Made by a program: the position numbers and the translations under genes. A model generated the notes under the pieces. The model ran no database searches and was not told the DNA's origin. It was given only the letters and a program-made list of their open reading frames with translations. This document shows positions 1-11,015 of a stretch of DNA of 64,000 nt, in pieces. Where the stretch lies: contig NC_053141.1 in NCBI RefSeq assembly GCF_016808335.1, positions 3,733,326-3,797,325 of the forward strand. The letters are read 5' to 3'. This DNA comes from Panicum virgatum (taxonomy: Eukaryota; Streptophyta; Magnoliopsida; Poales; Poaceae). The first letter of the stretch is position 1; each line of letters begins with the position of its first letter.

Positions 1-1639
1 GCACATTAAGCACAATGCATTAGCAATGCAACTCATGGTATGCAACTCTTCCCGACACAACCCACAGTAGGTAGCTCACTAGTTGTCAGGACCACACCGT
101 AGCATGTCCATACCGTGGACACGGACCATTCGAATGGATTACACACTATGCAGAGGTCGTACACTGTACCCACACGCTCGACTGCCCGAATGGACAACCG
201 ACATAGCGGACACCCAGCCGTGGTCACGCCCTAGCCCGGCCGCACAAACCCTCGGGCCCTGACCCCAATGGTCTATACCCGTAAACCATCCCTGCGACCG
301 TACGCGTCGGCGGCGGCGGTGACTTCCTGCTCACGGTACGGGTCTTCTGGCTCCGGCTCGCGGTACTGGCCTTCGTACTCCTTGGCAGGCTGCTCCTCGG
401 TCACTCCGTGATCTACGGGCGAAAATGGCACAACCGGCAAACAAACGCAAGCAAGCAATAAAATAAGCTCAAATGGAGATGAAAATAGGAGGAATAGATA
501 GTATATGATTTGACGAGAGTTTAGGAAAAAGAGTTACGTGAAAATGAGTTGATATAAAGGAGATATTGAGTTTACAGTATTGGTTGGTATTTAATTCCGG
601 AAATAGAATGATTTGGATTAAGTGCTCACGGCCTGGTGGGTGTTTTTGGGCCTTTATTAGTATTGCGGAGTTAATGGTCGGGGAGCTGCCTGCCATCTCA
701 CCTTGGCGCGGAACAGTTCGAAGAAGAGGGTCAACTGTTGGAGCTTCGTCTCGTGAGTGAGCTGGGCTTGTGAGGAGTGGTTCAGCCAGCGGAGCGAAGC
801 AGCTCGGTGTGCTTGGGCTGGTGACGGGGCTCATCACGGCCTCGATCCTTTTATAGGCGAGGAGAGCAGCAGCGGCGTCGCGCAGGGACGGGCGACGACG
901 TGGGCTGCGGTAGCTCATCGTCAACGCGAACAGTGGCAGCGCTGAAGGCGCGAGCGTCGAGTCGGCAAAGCCGGTGAGGACGCTGCAGCGGCGTGGGCGA
1001 GGTGGGGACGCGGAGGTGGGCGGCACGGTGTGGTGCCGGCGGCAGTACGCGGTCCCGTCATGGGGCCGGTGTGTCGCGCGTGCGTGAATGAGAGCGAGCG
1101 GGTGAGGACGGCAGAGGAGGGGGGGGGGGGGCTTTCAGGAAATGGAGTGAGTGCTGCCATGATGGGTCATTTCAAGATCAATGGTGTGGGTACTCTGTGG
1201 CTTGCAGGGGATGATGAAGTTATGGCAAAGGTGGTAGGCGCTGCCATGGTTGTCTGGGAATTATGGCGTGGTACGTTGCCATCGAGGCATGAGTAATAGC
1301 GAGTAGGTGCTGCCATCGGTTGACTGTGAGTTATGGCGTGGTACGGTGACTCAAGAGGTTTCTATGGAAAGAGACGAGATGATATTTGTCACGGGTGCAA
1401 GCATGCGTATGCTGGTTGCTGGAGGGAACGAATGTACTAACGCAAGGCAAGAGTATAAAATAGTTTGCCTAGTAATTATGTAATACCTCATATGACGTTA
1501 GTATTATTTTACGTTACTAGTTTAATTGCAACATAAGTTTTATTTTAGTGATTGTTGGAAATTGAGGCGGCCCTACTAAGTTGAGGATCTACACCAACTC
1601 ACTTCAGAGTCGGTCAGATTCTAGTTACTTAGTGTACCG

Positions 1640-1785
1640 GGTCCTTTTGACGGCAGAGCCGCCTTTTGCTTCCGGGAGGCAGAGCGTACCAACAGATGAA
1701 GCTGGCTTCCGGGTGGCAGAGCCAACCTTCGATGAAGCCCAGACCCTTTTGTGATCCCGGGTGACAGAGCCAACCTTCGATGGAT
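1640..1785. repeat. Degenerate short tandem repeat inside the LTR
   Basis: A unit built around GGCAGAGCC with flanking CTTCCGGG and AACCTTCGATG recurs about four times, with changes. The same array is present in the other LTR at about 10410-10555, so it predates insertion of this copy. Confidence 0.6.
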
Positions 1786-1990
1786 TACAACTTATACACT
1801 AAGTACTAAGCTTAACCGGAAGACTAACACTTATAAAGACACTTACCTTATTGGAGCAACAAAGTTACGAAGAAACACACCTTGTGGTGGCTAACCTAGC
1901 ACACTCTACCTATGCTCACTTCTACCATGCCCTTGGATGTGTGTGGGATGGAGTGGAGTAGTATGGCATGGCAAGGGGTGGCACCCTCCT

Positions 1991-1999
1991 TATATAGGC
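1991..1999 (-). promoter_or_regulatory. TATA box of the 3' LTR
   Basis: The minus strand reads CTATATAAGG and is conserved in the right LTR at about 10761. In an LTR this marks the start of the R region. Confidence 0.5.
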
Positions 2000-2265
2000 A
2001 CCCATACCCTCTTGGATGAGTGACACATGTCATACTCTAGGAAGTTCCCTACAAATATCTATTTCTAGAAAATTCTAAATTTTATCATGACAAGAAAATA
2101 TCCAAGCTTCATGTCTTCTTATGATTCTTGTGGAGCATTCTAGAACCTTGTCATGGTAAACAAAATTATGCCATGGTTTATCCTTATTTTTATAGAACCT
2201 TCTAGAAGTTTGCATTGTATATTTCAACACTCCCCCTCAATAGTGATGAAAACTGGGATGTTACA

Positions 2266-2279
2266 AACCTACCCCACTT
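2266..2279 (-). other. Polypurine tract next to the 3' LTR
   Basis: The minus strand reads AAGTGGGGTAGGTT directly before the LTR terminus TGTAAC. Its purine content and position match the plus-strand priming site of a Ty3/gypsy element. Confidence 0.7.
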
Positions 2280-3132
2280 AGGTTGAATCTCGTCCCCGAG
2301 ATTCAGCTTCACTACTAAAGAGACTGGGGAACTCGGCTCGGAGGGCGTCTTCTCTCTCCCAAGTTGCTTCTGCTTCCGAATGCCTGCTCCACTGAACTCG
2401 GCAAATCCTGACTTCTGAGTTGCGGGTTCTTCGCGTCACAGTGTCCAGAATTTTTACTGGTACCTCTTGATATCTGAGATCATCCTGCAGTTCGATTGTC
2501 TCTGGGGCCACTTGTTCTTCCGGTACTCGCAGACACTTTCTAAGTTGAGACACATGGAATACATCATGCACATCTGACATCTTTGTTGGCAACTGAAGCT
2601 TATAGGCTACCACTCCCACTTTCTTGATAATTGGGAAAGGTCCAATGTAACGTGGAGCCAGCTTTCCTTGTACCTGAAATCTGTGTGTGCCGCGAATTGG
2701 GGAAACTTTAAGGTACACATAGTCTCCAACTTCAAAGCTGAGAGTACGTCTTCTTTTATCGGCATAACTTTTCTGGCGGGATTGAGCTGCCTTTAGATTC
2801 TCTCTGATTTCTGCTATCTTGTCTTCTGCTTCTTTAATAAAATATGGGCCCTCAATGATGCGGTTGCCAACTTCGGTCCACATGAGAGGTGTGCGACACT
2901 TCCTCCCGTATAGGGCTTCGAACGGCGACATCTTCAAACTTGACTGGTAGCTATTGTTGTAAGAGAACTCCGCATATGGCAATCTGTCTTCCCAATTTTT
3001 ACCATAAGCAAGAACACATGCTCTTAGCATGTCTTCAAGGATCTGATTAACTCTTTCGGTCTGGCCTTCAGTCTGAGGATGATAGGCCGAACTGAAGTCC
3101 AACTTTGTACCAAGTGCTTCATGTAACCTGCT
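2278..3132 (-). pseudogene. pol remnant: integrase C-terminus and chromodomain
   Basis: In-frame continuation of pol after a stop at 3133-3135. It starts within the integrase core: the catalytic Glu lies in QTEGQTERVNQ near the start. It continues through the GPY/F-type region (RYIGPFPIIKK) and the DVFHVSQLRK segment typical of Ty3/gypsy integrase C-termini. The last ~60 residues (from VPVKILDT to WEREDALR) form a chromodomain, the chromovirus module thought to guide integration to marked chromatin. It closes at a natural-looking stop next to the PPT. The part alone has no start codon; the apparent first Met is an alternative-start artefact. Confidence 0.88.
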
Positions 3133-3135
3133 CTA

Positions 3136-3621
3136 GAATCTCGAAGTGAACTGGGTGCCTCTATCTGACACAATCCTCTTAGGTACTCCATGCAACTTCA
3201 CAATACGCTCAATATATAACTTGGCTAATTTATCACCTCCATAAGTGTTACGCACTGGGATGAAGTGTGCCACTTTAGTGAGTCGGTCAACAATCACCCA
3301 AACTGAGTCATGACCGCTCTGGGTTCTTAGTAGACCGGTGATAAAATCCATACTAACTTCATCCCACTTCCATACTGGAATTGGCAACGGCTGAAGTAAT
3401 CCACTGGGCTTCAGGTGCTCTGCTTTAACCCTTTTGCACACAACACAATGAGCGACGAATCGAGCGATATCCCTCTTCATACCATTCCACCAATACCTCT
3501 CCTTAAGGTCCAGGTACGTTTTCGTAGTGCCGGGGTGAATGGAATAGGCTGAGTTATGGGCTTCATCCAAGATGGTCCTGCGGAAATGACCTTGCTTAGG
3601 CACACATAATCTCTTCTTGAA
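3136..3621 (-). pseudogene. pol remnant: integrase zinc finger and core
   Basis: Same frame as the neighbouring pol pieces, bounded by stops at 3133-3135 and 3622-3624. It contains the His-His-Cys-Cys zinc-binding region (HPGTTKTYLDL, then HCVVCKR) and two acidic residues of the DDE core (SMDFITG and IVSDRGTQF). The closing stop sits where a Trp codon is usual in this family (TGG to TAG inferred), and the opening stop where an Arg codon is usual (CGA to TGA inferred). Confidence 0.88.
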
Positions 3622-3624
3622 TCA

Positions 3625-4113
3625 CAAGACTCCATCTTTATCTACTATGAAATCTGGGGCTTTGCCTTCACTATTGCGACCTTTAATCCATACCAATCTT
3701 TTATCCTCCATCTGAGCTTCCTTTATCTGGTCATCCAGGACGGGATGGACACTAATGTTATAGTTGCAAGAGCGGCGTACAACCCTTAGGTTCAACTTCC
3801 TCATTTCTTCACTCAGCTCTGGGGCTTGTGTGACTAAGTGATGGCAATATGCTTTACGACTGAGCGCATCAGCCACCACATTAGCCTTTCCAGGGTGGTA
3901 ATGAATTTCCAAATCATAGTCTTTGATCAACTCCAACCATCTTCTCTGTCTAAGGTTGAGGTCTGATTGGGCGAAAATGTACTTCAGGCTCTTGTGATCC
4001 CTGTAGATTTCACACTTGTTCCCGATCAGATAATGTCTCCAAATCTTGAGAGAATGCACCACTGTGGCTAATTCCAAGTCATGGGTGGGGTAGTTCTGCT
4101 CATGTGTTCTCAA
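3625..4113 (-). pseudogene. pol remnant: RNase H C-terminus and linker
   Basis: In frame with RT and integrase. It includes the RNase H segment [16 protein letters not shown] (catalytic Glu region), DHKSLKYIF and the ALSRKAY motif at the end of Ty3/gypsy RNase H domains, then a linker to integrase. The codon immediately upstream (4114-4116) is TAG where Gln is usual, consistent with CAG to TAG. Confidence 0.85.
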
Positions 4114-4116
4114 CTA

Positions 4117-4356
4117 TCTTGAGGCATAAGCTACAACTCTTCCTTCTTGCATAAGCACACAACCCAATCCTTGTCAGGGTGCGTCGCAATAAATGACAAA
4201 GCTCTTCTGATTATCTGGCAAGACTAGCACCGGGGCAGAAGTTAGTCGCCTCTTCAACTCTTGAAAACTTCTCTCGCAAGCTTCAGACCAGACGAACTCC
4301 GTGTCCTTCCGAAGCAACTCAGTCATAGGCTGGGCTATCTTAGAGAAACCTTCTAT
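4117..4356 (-). pseudogene. pol remnant: RNase H N-terminal part with stops
   Basis: This short stretch joins RT to the RNase H end and is read in the same frame. It starts at the TAA (4354-4356) that follows the RT motif AGYYRR and has another stop, TGA, near 4173-4178 within the first catalytic region of RNase H. The conserved order of residues on both sides shows point nonsense changes, not deletion. Confidence 0.75.
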
Positions 4357-5523
4357 TTATCTCCGGTAATAGCCGGCTAATCCCAAGAAACTCCTGATCT
4401 CCGAGGCTGAGGTTGGTTGCTTCCATTCTGATACTGCCTTGACCTTTTCTGGGTCCACTTCAACACCTTCAGCTGTTAAGACATGACCCAGAAAACTGAC
4501 TCTCTGCAACCAGAATTCACACTTACTAAACTTGGCATACAACCGGTGTTTTCTGAGCTTTCCCAGCACAACTCTGAGATGTTGTCCATGCTCCTCAGCA
4601 TTCTTAGAGTAGACCAGTATGTCATCTATGAATACCATGACAAACCGATCTAACTCCTCCATAAACACCTTATTCATGAGGGTCATGAAAAAGGCAGGGG
4701 CATTGGTCAGACCAAAAGGCATCACTGTGAACTCATACTGGCCATAACGGGTCCTGAAGGCTGTCTTAGAGATGTCCTCTTGTCGCACTCTGAGCTGATG
4801 ATAACCTGACCTCAGATCTATCTTGGAGAAGAACTTAGCTCCCTTCAGCTGATCAAACAGGTCATCAATCCGAGACAGAGGGTACTTGTTCTTGATGGTG
4901 ACTACATTCAGATCACGGTAGTCCACACAAAGTCTCATGTTTCCATCTTTCTTCTTCACAAAGAGCACTGGGGCTCCCCACGGAGAAGCAGCATGTCTAA
5001 TAAATCCCTTTTGTTGAAGCTCTTCAAGCTGCTTCTTCAACTCGGCAAGCTCTGGGGCTGCTAACCGATAGGCATTCTTTGCTATAGACTTGGTTCCAGG
5101 GACTAAGTCAATAGTGAACTCTACGTCTCTTTCTGGAGGCATACCGGGTAATTCATCCGGAAACACATTTGCGAACTCCCGAACTACTGTCACATCTTTT
5201 GGGGATTCTGCTTGGATGTGGTTCACCATGGAGTCTGACAGGCTAGGCTGGATTAGGCATGTGATTGTAATCCCTTGGTGGTTGGTGACTGTCACTGCTC
5301 TCTCAGCACAGGCTATGTTTCCGCGGTGCTTGGTGAGCCAGTCCATACCGAGTATGACATCTATCCCTTTGGAAGTAAGGACTGCTAGGTTGGCAAGGAA
5401 TACTACCCCACTTAGGTTTATAGGGATATCTAAGACACCTAAGTGGCAGGGTATATGACCTCCAGGGGAACGGGTCATTAGTGGCCTCTTAAGGGCTATA
5501 GTAGGTATATCATGCTTTTCCAC
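4357..5523 (-). pseudogene. pol remnant: protease end and reverse transcriptase
   Basis: 388 codons. The first ~80 residues are the end of a retropepsin domain ([12 protein letters not shown]). The reverse transcriptase follows: [40 protein letters not shown], the catalytic FIDDILVYS (the Y/F-x-D-D site), and [13 protein letters not shown]. It is intact through the RT thumb and connection up to AGYYRR, then hits TAA. Upstream, the same frame contains the Gly-Ala-Ser of the protease active site, but the Asp is not there. The frame joins gag only through a frameshift at 5563-5569. Confidence 0.9.
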
Positions 5524-6848
5524 AAAGTGGGAGGATATAAAGGAATGCGATGCTCCAGAAATAAAAAAAGCACCGAGGCTAAAGCGGATTGGACCAGAAA
5601 CTCACCGAAAATCACTCCGGGTGCATCATCTGCTTCTTCAGCATTCACATGGTTCACTTTTGCCTTGCCGAAGGACTGTTGCTGGCTCTTAGCTGGTGTT
5701 GCACGGTTGGCTCCAGTCGGCTGCTTTGGTCCTTGAACAGAGTTGGAGAAAATAGAAGGGGCGGGCTGATTGAGATACGGATAGTTGGCCTTGTAGTGTC
5801 CGGCTTCGCAGCAGTGGAAACAGGTCTTCACATTGGTCACTTGACTTCCACCCGACGGTTGGGTGCATAAGGTATTCTGGGTCTTCCTAACAGGAGCTGA
5901 TTGGGCTGGCTTCTGGAAAGAACCGGGGTGCGCTTTGAATGAAAAGGCACCCTGGCTCCTCGGGTCTGAGTGAGCCGGATACTGGGTCCTCTGAATCTTC
6001 TCCAACTGCAGGGGTTTCTTACTTTCAAACTGACGTTTGCGCTCACTGAGTTCCGCCTTCCTGTTTCTCTCAGTGGTGATAGCCCTGTTGACCATAGCAT
6101 TAAAATCACTGTGGGTGGTGACTTCAACCAAGGTCCTGATTTCAGGGTTAAGCCCACCAAGAAAAGCTTCTTGCTTCTTCTCGTCATCATTGATATCCTC
6201 TGGTGCATAACGAGACAACTTTGTGAACTTATGAAGATACTCCGTCACATTCATACCACCTTGACGAAGCTTTCTGAACTCATCCCTCTTGAGCTTCATA
6301 ACACTGCTGGGAATGTGATGTTCTGTGAAGATCTTGACAAAGTCAGCCCATACCATCTCGTTAGCGTTTTCATTTATTTCCCGGTAACTCTGCCACCAAG
6401 CAAGGGCTGGTCCCCTTAACTGCTGTACTGCGAGGAAAACTTTGTCTCTGTCATCTGCATGGACCACTTCGAGCTTCATTTCAATCTCTCGCAGCCAATC
6501 ATCTGCCTCAATAGGGTTATCAGATCCTCCAAACTTAGGTGGCTGCAAGCGGTTGAAATTTGCAATTCTGCTGCCATTGCCATTATGATGCATTTCAGGT
6601 CTATTGTTGCCAAGATTGCTTTGAGCTTGAGCTGTGAGAGTGGTCACAAGAACTTGAAGGAGTTGGTTCTGCTGCTGCAGTATGGCTGCCAGATCAATGG
6701 GTGCTGGGGCATGGGGAGGTGGCGGCGGTATGTGTCCATTTTCTGGTGCTTCTGGGGCTACATTCAGAGGGGCTTGGTTTCTCGGGTTGACCTCATCACC
6801 CTCTTCCTGAGCATGGAGTCCCTGGACTTGGCTCGAACGACGGGACAT
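5496..6848 (-). CDS. gag: gag, with altered zinc knuckle and frameshifted end
   Basis: Starts at ATG 6846-6848. It has a low-complexity N-terminus with a Pro run, then a retrotransposon gag domain ([52 protein letters not shown]; residues ~110-260). A Gln/Lys-rich nucleocapsid region follows, with a CCHC zinc knuckle at about residues 345-358 ([14 protein letters not shown]). The last ligand position is Tyr (codon at 5781-5783) instead of Cys. Gag and pol are normally one frame in this lineage; here the frame is lost in a run of seven A (T on the coding strand) at 5563-5569, so the last ~35 residues are out of frame. Binding of genomic RNA is probably impaired. Confidence 0.85.
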   Translation of the reverse strand: MSRRSSQVQGLHAQEEGDEVNPRNQAPLNVAPEAPENGHIPPPPPHAPAPIDLAAILQQQNQLLQVLVTTLTAQAQSNLGNNRPEMHHNGNGSRIANFNRLQPPKFGGSDNPIEADDWLREIEMKLEVVHADDRDKVFLAVQQLRGPALAWWQSYREINENANEMVWADFVKIFTEHHIPSSVMKLKRDEFRKLRQGGMNVTEYLHKFTKLSRYAPEDINDDEKKQEAFLGGLNPEIRTLVEVTTHSDFNAMVNRAITTERNRKAELSERKRQFESKKPLQLEKIQRTQYPAHSDPRSQGAFSFKAHPGSFQKPAQSAPVRKTQNTLCTQPSGGSQVTNVKTCFHCCEAGHYKANYPYLNQPAPSIFSNSVQGPKQPTGANRATPAKSQQQSFGKAKVNHVNAEEADDAPGVIFGEFLVQSALASVLFLFLEHRIPLYPPTLWKSMIYLL

Positions 6849-7059
6849 CTGCGGTCAAGGAGGGATAAGGTAAGATTAGGTGGCTCTCCTAATTTATTTC
6901 TGGGGTAGATTTATATATATATAATAGCACACAACACAAACGAATCATTCAAGCACTACACAAGCATTCATTCAAACAAGCAGGGATACATGACACGACG
7001 GATTACAATAACGCGGCTCGACTTTTAAGGGTCGGCCGGGACGACTCGACTACTGAACC

Positions 7060-7917
7060 CTACAAATCTCGGGGAGATGCGGGAGGTGTGGGTGGCACTG
7101 ATTCACAAATCCTCCTGCGTGGTTGGGACAAGGAACACAGCGGGATTCCCTCCAGGATTGGCGGCTCCGCAGCAGTCCTGGGATGGCGTTCCTTGCGCTT
7201 GGCACGGTCCACTAGGTAGACACCCCTAAGGAGCTGACTATGGCGATCTGCCTGCTCCCTAAGGTTCGCTTCGGCCACGGCAAGGCGGCTTTCAGCTTCG
7301 GCTGCTCGGGCTTCTACCTGGGCTACGGCTAGTTTAGCCCTACGCCAACGGGACTCCGCTCCCTCAGCACGCTGGATTAAATCTCTCACACGCTGATGCG
7401 GTTGGTCGCACAAATCGTCGAGGCTAAGCAAATAGCCAGACATAGCGACCACTGTGGGGTTCTTCTCTGTCCCTGCGGGGCTCTCCAGGTTGCGGATCCT
7501 CGCCACCCAAGCAGGACGGCTACGATCCAGCGGTGGAAAGTACTTCATGGGAGTGGAACCCAGGTGCCATTCAAACATCTGGCACAGGTACCGCAGTGCC
7601 TTGCGAGCTGCAAGTTGAATGGTGTCAGGCATACGGGCTCTAGTGGCGGTGACACTCCAGGGTTGCATCTCCAAGTACTTATCACTGGCGCCAATATGGA
7701 TAGTGACCTCATAGCTTTCGGTGCCATGCTCCATGAACTCGCGACCCACGTACTCCGGTCGTTCCGGAATTCCAAGTCGTACCGTGGTAGCATAAAGCAC
7801 ACTGGGCAATCCATCTTCGTTGATGCAGTAGGTGGTGGTCCAATCATCCGCCATCTGACTTACAAAGGTAGGGTTAGCATAATAAGGATAAAGTTTTAAG
7901 GGGTAATAGGGTTTCAA
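7060..7917 (-). CDS. Extra ORF between primer-binding site and gag, coiled-coil protein
   Basis: Intact 285-residue ORF in the element's sense direction, starting 68 bp inside the PBS and ending ~210 bp before gag, in a different frame from gag. No family is recognised with certainty. Residues ~20-165 look globular, with many aromatic residues (TTTYCINEDGLPSVLYATTV, YLCQMFEWHLGSTPM). Residues ~185-245 are Ala/Glu/Arg-rich and predicted coiled coil (AEGAESRWRRAKLAVAQVEA). The tail is basic and Pro-rich. Additional ORFs at this place are known in some grass Ty3/gypsy elements. It is unbroken while pol next to it has several stops, so it may be constrained, recently acquired, or simply lucky. 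A capsid accessory or RNA-binding role would be speculation. Confidence 0.6.
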   Translation of the reverse strand: MKPYYPLKLYPYYANPTFVSQMADDWTTTYCINEDGLPSVLYATTVRLGIPERPEYVGREFMEHGTESYEVTIHIGASDKYLEMQPWSVTATRARMPDTIQLAARKALRYLCQMFEWHLGSTPMKYFPPLDRSRPAWVARIRNLESPAGTEKNPTVVAMSGYLLSLDDLCDQPHQRVRDLIQRAEGAESRWRRAKLAVAQVEARAAEAESRLAVAEANLREQADRHSQLLRGVYLVDRAKRKERHPRTAAEPPILEGIPLCSLSQPRRRICESVPPTPPASPRDL

Positions 7918-7984
7918 GGATTGACCATCCTACGGCTCCTACGGTCATCGTTCACTACCGGTTCGTGTCCTACAGCCAAGCATG

Positions 7985-7996
7985 GCTCTGATACCA
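7985..7996 (-). other. Primer-binding site, initiator tRNA-Met type
   Basis: The minus strand reads TGGTATCAGAGC, complementary to the 3' end of initiator tRNA-Met. It lies 2 bp from the LTR end at 7999. This fixes the LTR boundary and the element orientation. Confidence 0.9.
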
Positions 7997-7998
7997 CC

Positions 7999-10900
7999 TG
8001 AAGCGCCCCGACCCAAAGATCAAGGCTAAACCATGTATTAATTACCAAATAGGGTCTCCGGCATAATACATGTTACATCAAGTGGAGTCCGGAGTCATAC
8101 AGAGCTTTATTCAACATGTACACGAGGGATACAGCGACAACACAGAGCTACACAGAACAACCATAGGATAACGGCTAGCATGACGACATGGAGGACTAGC
8201 TCTTCATCCATCATGGCTCCACTCGATCAGCTTGGGTGCGAACACGATCTACTCGCAGTCTTCTGGCACAAAGTCAGGATCCTCTAGAGAAAAATCAACA
8301 AGGATTGAGTACAAGAGTACTCAGCAAGTTTCACCTCACCCTACGGGAGGGGATTGACATGTACGACGCACATTAAGCACAATGCATTAGCAATGCAACT
8401 CATGGTATGCAACTCTTCCCGACACAACCCACAGTAGGTAGCTCACTAGTTGTCAGGACCACACCGTAGCCTGTCCATACCGTGGACACGGACCATTCGA
8501 ATGGATTATACACTATGCAGAGGTCGTACACTGTACCCACACGCTCGACTGCCCGAACGGACAACCAACATAGCCGACACCCAGCCGTGGTCACGCCCCT
8601 GCCCGGCCGCACAAACCCTCGGGCCCTGACCCCAATGGTCTATACCCGTAAACCATCCCTGCGACCGTCAGGCTAACCAGTGGGATTAGGCTAAGTCCGG
8701 CCCATACCGGAACCTGTGGTCGTACTAAAGTAAGCTAGGTGAGATGTCAAAACAACTCGGTCCTTATAGTTCACCAGGGCAGTAACCATCCCTCAACATG
8801 TCAACTCGAGCCTACCACCATGGTAGCACTCACCTGCCAATCTACCACCACGGTAGCGCCGGCTCCAGCATACCCAGCTGCCCTAGCCTCAGCCAAAACC
8901 CTTCAGATCTTAGTCTCAACTCTGGATATGCATAACTACTCGTATGCATGTATGAGCACACTCAATCACTCAAGTACCAGCATATGTAATCGATCCTAAA
9001 CCAGCGCAACAACTAGACGTCCTCACATGGATGCAACCGCTCACGTAGGGGTCGATGAAACTTGCCTTCGCTTACGTACGCGTCGGCGGCGGCGGCTTCC
9101 TACTCGCGGTACGAGTCTTCTGGATCCGGCTCGCGGTACTGGCCTTCGTACTCCTTGGCAGGCTGCTCCTCGGTCACTCCGTAATCTACGGGCGAAAATG
9201 GCACAACCGACAAACAAACGCATGCAAGCAATAAAATATGCTTAAATGGAGATGAAAATAGGAGGAATAGATAGTATATAATTTGAGGAGAGTTTAGGAA
9301 AAAGAGTTACGTGAAAAGGAGTTAATATGAAGGAGATATATAGTTTACAGTATTGGTTGGTATTTAATTTCGAAAATAGAATGATTTGGGTTAAGTGCTC
9401 ACGGCCTGCTGGGTGTTTTTGTGCCTTTATTAGTATTGCGGAGTTAATGGTCGGGGAGCTGCCTACCATCTCACCTTGGCGCGGAACAGTTTGAGGAAGA
9501 GGGTCAACTGTTAGAGCTTCGTCTCGTGAGTGAGCTGGGCTCGTGAGGAGTGGTTCAGCTAGCGGAGCGAAGCGGCTCGGTGTGCTTGGGCTGGTAACAG
9601 GGCTCGTCACGGCCTCGCTCCTTTTATAGGCGAGGAGAGCAGCGGCGGCGTCGCGCAGGGACGGGCAACGACGTGGGCTGCGGTAGCTTGTCGTCAACGC
9701 GAACAGTGGCAGCGCTGAAGGTGCGAGCGTCGAGGCAGCAAAATCGGAGAGGACGCTGCAGCGGTGTGGGCGAGGTGGGGACGCGGAGGTGGGCGGCACG
9801 GTGTGGTGCCGGCAGCAGTGCGCGGTCCTGTCGTGGGACCGGCGTGTCGTGCGTGCGCTTGCGAGAGCGAGCGGGTGAGGACGGCAGGGGGGAGGGCGTC
9901 GGCTTCCAGGAAATGGAGTTAGTGCTTTCATGACTGGTCATTTCAAGATCAATGGTGTGGGTACTCTGTGGCTTCCAGGGGGTGATGAAGTTATGGCGAA
10001 GGAGGTAGGCGCTGCCATGATTGTATGGCAATTATGGCGTGGTACGTTGCCGTCGAGGCATGAGTAATAGCGAGTAGGTGTTGCCATCGGTTGACTGTGA
10101 GTTATGGCGTGGTATGGTGACTCAAGAGACTTCTATGGAAAGAGACGAGATGATATTTGTCGCGGGTGCAAGCATGCGTATGCTGGTTGCTGGAGAGAAC
10201 GAATGTACTAATGCAAGACAAGAGTATAAAATAGTTTGCCTAGTAATTATGTAATACCTCATATGACGTTAGTATTATTTTACGTTACTAGTTATTTGCA
10301 ACATACGTTTTATTTTAGTGATTGTTGGAAATTGAGGCGGCCCTACTAAGTTGAGGATTTACACCAACTTACTTCAGAGTCGGTCAGCTTCTAGTTACTT
10401 AGTGTACCGGGTCCTTTTGACGGTAGAGCCGTCTTTTGCTTCCGGGAGGCAGAGCCTACCAACAGATGAAGCTGGCTTCCGGGTGGCAGAGCCAACCTTC
10501 GATGAAACCCAGACCCTTTTGTGATCCTGGGTGACAGAGCCAACCTTCGATGGATCACAACTTATACACTAAGTACTAAGCTTAACCGGAAGACTAACAC
10601 TTATAAAGACACTTACCTTATTGGAGCAAAAAAGTTACGAAGGTACACACCTTGTGGTGGCTAACCTAGCACACTCTACCTATGCTCACTTCTACCATGC
10701 CCTTGGATGTGTGTGGGATGAAGTGGAGTAGTATGGCATGGCAAGAGGTGGCACCCTCCTTATATAGGCACCCAGACACATGTCATACTCTAGGGAGTTC
10801 CCTACAAATATCTATTTTTAGAAAATTCTAAATTTTATTATGACAAGAAAATATTCAAGCTTCATATCTTCTTATGATTCTTGTGGAGCATTCTAGAACC

Positions 10901-11015
10901 TTGTCATGGTGAATAAAATTATGCCATGGTTTATTCTTATTTTTATACCTTTTAGAAGTTTGCATTATATATTTCAATACTCCCCCTCAATAATGATGAA
11001 AACTTGGATGTTACA
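7999..11015 (-). repeat. 5' LTR of the Tekay-like element, complete
   Basis: 3017 bp, bounded by TG/CA and adjacent to the PBS. It holds the 409-bp segment (8669-9077) missing from the partner LTR. A minus-strand TATA box lies at about 10761. GC-rich ORFs inside it (around 9040-9930) are not supported as genes. Confidence 0.9.
10761..10769 (-). promoter_or_regulatory. TATA box of the 5' LTR
   Basis: CTATATAAGG on the minus strand about 250 bp inside the LTR from its transcription-proximal end. It is conserved in the partner LTR. Confidence 0.5.

Larger units (their letters stand above)
1..2265 (-). repeat. 3' LTR of the Tekay-like element (partial)
   Basis: This stretch matches 8367-11015 in the same orientation. 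The terminal GGATGTTACA (TGTAACATCC on the minus strand) ends at 2265. Relative to the right LTR it lacks about 409 bp: position 300/301 joins sequence equivalent to 8668 with sequence equivalent to 9078. It keeps 18 bp near 2012 that the right LTR lacks. The first ~370 bp of the LTR lie outside the window. ORFs inside it are shadows. Confidence 0.9.
1..11015 (-). mobile_element. Tekay-like Ty3/gypsy chromovirus, 3' LTR cut by window edge
   Basis: LTR retrotransposon read on the minus strand. In element order it has a 5' LTR (7999-11015), a tRNA-iMet primer-binding site, an extra ORF, gag, then protease, reverse transcriptase, RNase H, integrase and chromodomain, a polypurine tract (PPT) and a 3' LTR that runs off the left edge. 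The LTRs are about 3 kb, begin TGTAACATCC and end CTTCA, and the integrase is followed by a chromodomain. These traits fit the Tekay/Del lineage. The pol frame carries several in-frame stops plus one frameshift, so the copy cannot make its own enzymes. A candidate 5-bp flank CAAAG follows the right end, but its partner lies outside the window. Confidence 0.9.

Noticed and set aside
9242..10031. Long overlapping ORFs in the Tekay LTR (minus strand 9242-9931, 9624-10031)
   Set aside because: The matching region of the other LTR gives different, shifted ORFs with the same GC-rich sequence. There is no domain, so these are shadows.
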